From Gammaproteobacteria bacterium (GTDB taxonomy: Bacteria > Pseudomonadota > Gammaproteobacteria > SURF-13), in assembly GCA_016195665.1 (NCBI GenBank), contig JACPZD010000036.1:62001-126000 (forward strand): a DNA stretch of 64,000 nt. The letters run 5' to 3'. Position numbers and translations under genes: made by a program. Below are positions 61,023 through 64,000 of this stretch, piece by piece (the stretch's first letter is position 1; every line of letters begins with the position of its first letter). The notes beneath the pieces are model-generated. The model was not told the origin of the DNA. It did no database searches and saw only the letters and a list, made by a program, of their open reading frames with translations.

Positions 61023-61217
61023 ATGCGCACCCATATCGAACTGGATGACAAACTATTAAACCAGGTGCTTCAACTAGGTGGTTTTACCACCAAGAAAGAA
61101 GCCGTTGGTAAAGCCCTGGAGGAGTATGCCAAACGGCTCAAGCGTGACGAGTTATTGAAACTGCAAGGCAAAGTGAAGTGGCGGGGAGACTTACGCAAAC
61201 TGCGGGCCCTACGCTAA
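61023..61217 (+). CDS. vapB: VapB-type antitoxin
   Basis: Protein of 64 residues of the VapB family (RTHIELDDKLLNQVLQLGGFTTKKEAVGKAL). Ribbon-helix-helix-type DNA-binding N-terminus and Arg/Lys-rich C-terminus. The second ATG (61023) has GGAATT at a better spacing than the first at 61017. The toxin follows 4 bases after the stop. Confidence 0.9.
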   Translation: MRTHIELDDKLLNQVLQLGGFTTKKEAVGKALEEYAKRLKRDELLKLQGKVKWRGDLRKLRALR

Positions 61218-61221
61218 TCTC

Positions 61222-61626
61222 ATGGTCCTGGTAGACACCTCCGCCTGGGTCGATTTTTTTAACGGTCACGCCTCAGCGGAAGCGCGAACCCTGCAGCGGC
61301 TAATCGCTTCCGACGAGGTGATCGCCATTACCGGCGTGATACTCACGGAAATATTGTCGGGGCTGAAAACCGAGACCCAGGCCACAAAGGTCGGCGATTT
61401 ACTCTCGGTATTCGAATATCTTGATGGACTTACCCAACAAGACTATCTGCTGGCGGCCAAGATCTATCGTACCTGCCGCGGCAGGGGTACGACCTTAAGT
61501 TCAACTGTTGATTGCCTGATCGCCCAACTCGCACTCAGCCGTAACTGTTGGTTGCTGACCAAAGACAAGGATTTTCAGCTTATAAAAAAATTCTTCCCAC
61601 TTAAACTGTGGAAGATTGAAGCATGA
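61222..61626 (+). CDS. vapC: VapC-type PIN-domain ribonuclease toxin
   Basis: PIN-domain protein of 134 residues: VLVDTSAWVDFF (first acid), ILTEILSGL, SSTVDCLIAQLAL and LLTKDKDFQ. Second vapBC pair of the window; its sequence differs from the one at 3218. It interrupts the pyr gene run. Confidence 0.92.
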   Translation: MVLVDTSAWVDFFNGHASAEARTLQRLIASDEVIAITGVILTEILSGLKTETQATKVGDLLSVFEYLDGLTQQDYLLAAKIYRTCRGRGTTLSSTVDCLIAQLALSRNCWLLTKDKDFQLIKKFFPLKLWKIEA

Positions 61627-61653
61627 GCCTGCAAGATTACCACCCTCATTGAA

Positions 61654-62532
61654 ATGAAACCCCACCGCAACACCCTCCACGTTGAAGACGCCGTCGTGCT
61701 CAGTCACGTTGCGCATCCCGGCAATCAATTTATCCTGCGGGTGCAGGCGCCGCAGTGCGCCGCGCACGCCAGGCCCGGCAGCTTCGCGCACCTGTCCTGT
61801 GATCCGTTACTGCCGATGCGCCGCCCGCTTTCCATCATGCGCGCCGATCCAAGGCAAGGCTGGGTGGAATTTCTCTACAAGGCCTTGGGCAACGGCTTGC
61901 GACTGCTGGCGCAGCGTGAGGTGGGCGAATCCCTCAGCATGATGGGACCCATAGGGGTGCCCTATACGCTGTACCCTGACAAGCCACGCCCGCTGCTCAT
62001 CGGCGGTGGCGTCGGCATACCGCCCATGGTGTTCATCGCGGACGTGTTGCGCCAGTCAAATGAATCCTATCACCCGTTCGCCATCATGGGCTCGGAGGTG
62101 CCGTTCCCGTTTACCGCCCGGCCTTCACGGATCATGACGCCGGGAATGCCCGACGGCGTGATCGCGTCCATGCCCCTGCTCGAGGAATGGGGCATAGCGA
62201 GCCGCTTGGCCAGCCTGCAAGGCTATCCCGGTTGCTTTGAGGGTTATGTAACGGAGCTGGCGCGCGCCTATCTCAATGCGCTAAATCCCGAACAGCGCGC
62301 CGAAGTGGAAATATTTGCCTGCGGTCCAAACGCGATGCTGGAGGCGGTGGCCAAACTCGCACGCGAGTATCGTTTACCGTGCCAAGTCTCGCTGGAGGAA
62401 TACATGGCCTGCGCGGTGGGCGGTTGCGCGGGTTGCGTGGTCGAGGTGCAGACCCCACTGGGCCCCGCGATGAAGCGGGTGTGTGTGGATGGGCCGGTGT
62501 TTGACGCCGCCACGATTGCAAGCTTTGCGTAG
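61654..62532 (+). CDS. pyrK: Dihydroorotate dehydrogenase electron-transfer subunit
   Basis: FAD and 2Fe-2S protein of 292 residues that passes electrons from the class 1B dihydroorotate dehydrogenase PyrD to NAD. FAD motif RRPLSIMRAD, NAD-binding loop GGGVGIPPMVF, and cluster motif CAVGGCAGC with a fourth Cys at RVCVDGP. Most gammaproteobacteria use the quinone-linked class 2 enzyme without PyrK, so a class 1B PyrD should exist elsewhere. Confidence 0.9.
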   Translation: MKPHRNTLHVEDAVVLSHVAHPGNQFILRVQAPQCAAHARPGSFAHLSCDPLLPMRRPLSIMRADPRQGWVEFLYKALGNGLRLLAQREVGESLSMMGPIGVPYTLYPDKPRPLLIGGGVGIPPMVFIADVLRQSNESYHPFAIMGSEVPFPFTARPSRIMTPGMPDGVIASMPLLEEWGIASRLASLQGYPGCFEGYVTELARAYLNALNPEQRAEVEIFACGPNAMLEAVAKLAREYRLPCQVSLEEYMACAVGGCAGCVVEVQTPLGPAMKRVCVDGPVFDAATIASFA

Positions 62533-62558
62533 CGCGCACGATCAGATCGGCAAAAAAA

Positions 62559-62620
62559 TCACCGCGGAGGACGCGGAGGGGAAACTATTTAATTTTATTC
62601 TTCCGCGTCCTCCGCGGTGA
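62559..62620. repeat. ACCGCGGAGG repeat between converging pyrK and pilU
   Basis: TCACCGCGGAGGACGCGGA (62559-62577) and its perfect complement (62602-62620), 24-base AT-rich centre. It fills the gap between the two stop codons and could act as a bidirectional terminator. Confidence 0.85.
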
Positions 62621-62628
62621 ATATTAGG

Positions 62629-63756
62629 TTAGTATTTACTGGGATCCACCAGGGTCACCCCTTCCAGCGTGGAGCCGATCTTCTTCATCTTTTGCTCATC
62701 ATGGAGCTTGACCATCAGGCGCAGGTCGTTGGCGGAATCGGCGTAGCGGACGGCGTCTTCGTAGCTGATCTCGCCTTTCTGATAAAGATCATACAAGGCC
62801 TGATCGAAGGTCTGCATCCCAGACTCCGTGGAGCGTGTCATCAAGGTCTTGATTTCGTGTACCGCGCCCTTGAACAACAAGTCGGACATGAGCGGGGTAT
62901 TGAGCATAATCTCGATCGCCGCACAGCGGCCCTTGCCGTCGGCGCGCGGCAACAGGCGCTGGGCGATCACCGCCTTGAGGTTTAGCGAGAGGTCCATCAA
63001 CAACTGGTCGCGGCGATCATCGGGAAAGAAATTGATGATACGGTCGAGCGCCTGGTTGGCGCTGTTGGCGTGCAACGTGGAGAGACACAGATGCCCCGTT
63101 TCGGCGAAGGCGATGGCGTGACTCATGGTCTCGCGGGCGCGGATCTCGCCGATCAGTATCACGTCCGGGGCCTGGCGCAAGGTGTTCTTCAGCGCCGTCT
63201 CGAAGGACTCGGTATCCACCCCCACTTCGCGCTGGGTAACGATGCAGTTCTGATGCCTGTGCACATATTCGATGGGATCTTCGATGCTGATGATATGACC
63301 ACTGCTGTTCTGGTTGCGGTAACCGATCATGGCCGCGAGCGAGGTGGACTTGCCGGTGCCGGTGCCCCCCACGAAGATCACCAGGCCGCGCTTGGTCATG
63401 GAGATGTCTTTTAGTATCGGGGGCAACCCCAGATCTTCCAGCTTGGGGATTTCGGTTTGAATCCTGCGCAACACCATCCCCATGCTGTTGCGTTGCTGAA
63501 ACACATTGACGCGGAAGCGGCCGAGACCCGCGACGCCGATGGCGAAATTACACTCCAGGGTACGTTCAAACTCCGAGCGCTGATGGGCGTTCATGACGCT
63601 CATCACCACATCGCGGGCCTGCTCCGTGGTCAACGCCGTCTCCACCACCGGCTTGATCTCGCCGTGCACCTTGAGGCTGGGCGCCACACCCGCGGTAATG
63701 AACAGGTCTGATGCGCCTTTCTCCACCATCATCTTGAGAAGATCGTTAAAGACCAT
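62629..63756 (-). CDS. pilU: Twitching-motility ATPase PilU
   Basis: PilT/PilU-type retraction ATPase of 375 residues: Walker A GGTGTGKSTS, ISIEDPIEYVH (Asp box), REVGVDTESF, RQAPDVILIGEIR (Walker B) and AETGHLCLSTLHAN (His box). The C-terminal tail (LVKLHDEQKMKKIGSTLEGVTL) is typical of PilU, not PilT. pilT is usually adjacent and would lie beyond the right edge. ATG 63756 follows AGGAGATAT. Confidence 0.94.
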   Translation of the reverse strand: MVFNDLLKMMVEKGASDLFITAGVAPSLKVHGEIKPVVETALTTEQARDVVMSVMNAHQRSEFERTLECNFAIGVAGLGRFRVNVFQQRNSMGMVLRRIQTEIPKLEDLGLPPILKDISMTKRGLVIFVGGTGTGKSTSLAAMIGYRNQNSSGHIISIEDPIEYVHRHQNCIVTQREVGVDTESFETALKNTLRQAPDVILIGEIRARETMSHAIAFAETGHLCLSTLHANSANQALDRIINFFPDDRRDQLLMDLSLNLKAVIAQRLLPRADGKGRCAAIEIMLNTPLMSDLLFKGAVHEIKTLMTRSTESGMQTFDQALYDLYQKGEISYEDAVRYADSANDLRLMVKLHDEQKMKKIGSTLEGVTLVDPSKY

Positions 63757-64000
63757 GGGCAGATATCTCCTAAGTTAGATTTTCGCACTGCCCGGGATGA
63801 ACCGCGCAGGCGACCAAAGGGGAGAATTGCAGGTCTCCCCCAGCCCTCACTCCAACTCTCTCCCGGAGGGAGAGAGGGCAATCGTTCCCTGCACCCTTCG
63901 CTTCGCTCTTCCCTCTCGGGAGAAGGGACAGGGATGAGGGTCGAACCCCATCGCTTGTGCCGCAGCAAGCTGCGGACTGGATTAATTAAATGAATCTTTA
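63757..64000. other. Non-coding end of window with a hairpin repeat
   Basis: CTCTCTCCC-GGA-GGGAGAGAG (63856-63876) is a strong hairpin, flanked by CCCTCA and TGAGGG. The segment CCCTTCGCTTCGCTCTTCCC (63894-63913) resembles the extra 18 bases of the in-gene repeat. No gene is seen. Confidence 0.5.

Noticed and set aside
63729-63968. 79-codon frame beyond the pilU start
   Set aside because: It lies over a hairpin repeat and the pilU leader; no family similarity.

Overview
The window looks like chromosomal DNA of a deep-branching gammaproteobacterium, probably a sulfur-oxidising or otherwise respiratory chemolithotroph. This is inferred from typical gammaproteobacterial gene blocks (sspAB; rsmI-lpoA-yraN-diaA-dolP; dusB-fis-purH-purD; pilG-pilH-pilI-pilJ-pilK-chpA-chpB-chpC; gshAB-tonB-yqgE-ruvX-pyrR-pyrB-pyrC'), combined with a multiheme cytochrome plus molybdopterin oxidoreductase locus, a lone soxYZ pair, a TauE/SafE sulfite-exporter-type permease and the Acidithiobacillus-type glutamate-cysteine ligase. 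I cannot fix the genus from the sequence alone.

Layout. 1-1100: start of a respiratory complex operon (pentaheme cytochrome c, then a Tat-exported molybdopterin lipoprotein running off the left edge). 1655-2773: sspAB with a good terminator. 2970-3619: vapBC. 3719-9287: dolP-diaA-yraN-lpoA, divergent rsmI, then moaA. 9302-19011: an accessory region of small redox and detoxification genes (two PNPOx-like flavoproteins, two of the window's detoxification folds VOC and GST, rhodanese, MFS, CGNR and HxlR regulators, ALDH-TauE) with clear dyad operators, a decayed GNAT gene, a leftover TauE tail and a DUF4258 toxin-like pair. 19084-23288: slt, an NDUFA9-like reductase and cca. 23324-27258: a second accessory block (VOC, ArsR/AHSA1, TPM/YgcG, LemA). 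27339-32569: MidA-like methyltransferase, pteridine reductase, folK, folB, plsY, psiE. 32599-40987: GT-C-like membrane protein, bepA, soxYZ, dusB-fis, purH, purD. 41211-53192: complete Pil-Chp chemosensory operon controlling type IV pili. 53442-62532: gshAB, a frameshifted small gene, tonB, yqgE, ruvX, pyrR, pyrB, a non-catalytic pyrC', vapBC, pyrK. 62629-63756: pilU.

The most unusual feature is a family of short repeats living inside proteins. A 51-bp unit (and a 69-bp version with 18 extra bases) occurs eight times: five in chpA, one in chpB, two in tandem in a TPM-domain gene. It is found in both orientations and is read in three different frames, yet every host gene stays open. All full copies have lengths divisible by three, and in chpA every copy sits in a linker next to a phosphotransfer domain. 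This resembles in principle the Rickettsia palindromic elements, but the sequence is different. Several further intergenic repeat families (an ACCGCAGAGGACGCAGAGG family, a TGAGGNG heptamer family, GTAGG-ended hairpins and two MITE-like elements with perfect terminal inverted repeats) fill many of the gaps between genes. At several loci they supply a stop codon or the last codons of a gene. No tRNA, rRNA, CRISPR array, prophage or intact insertion sequence was seen.
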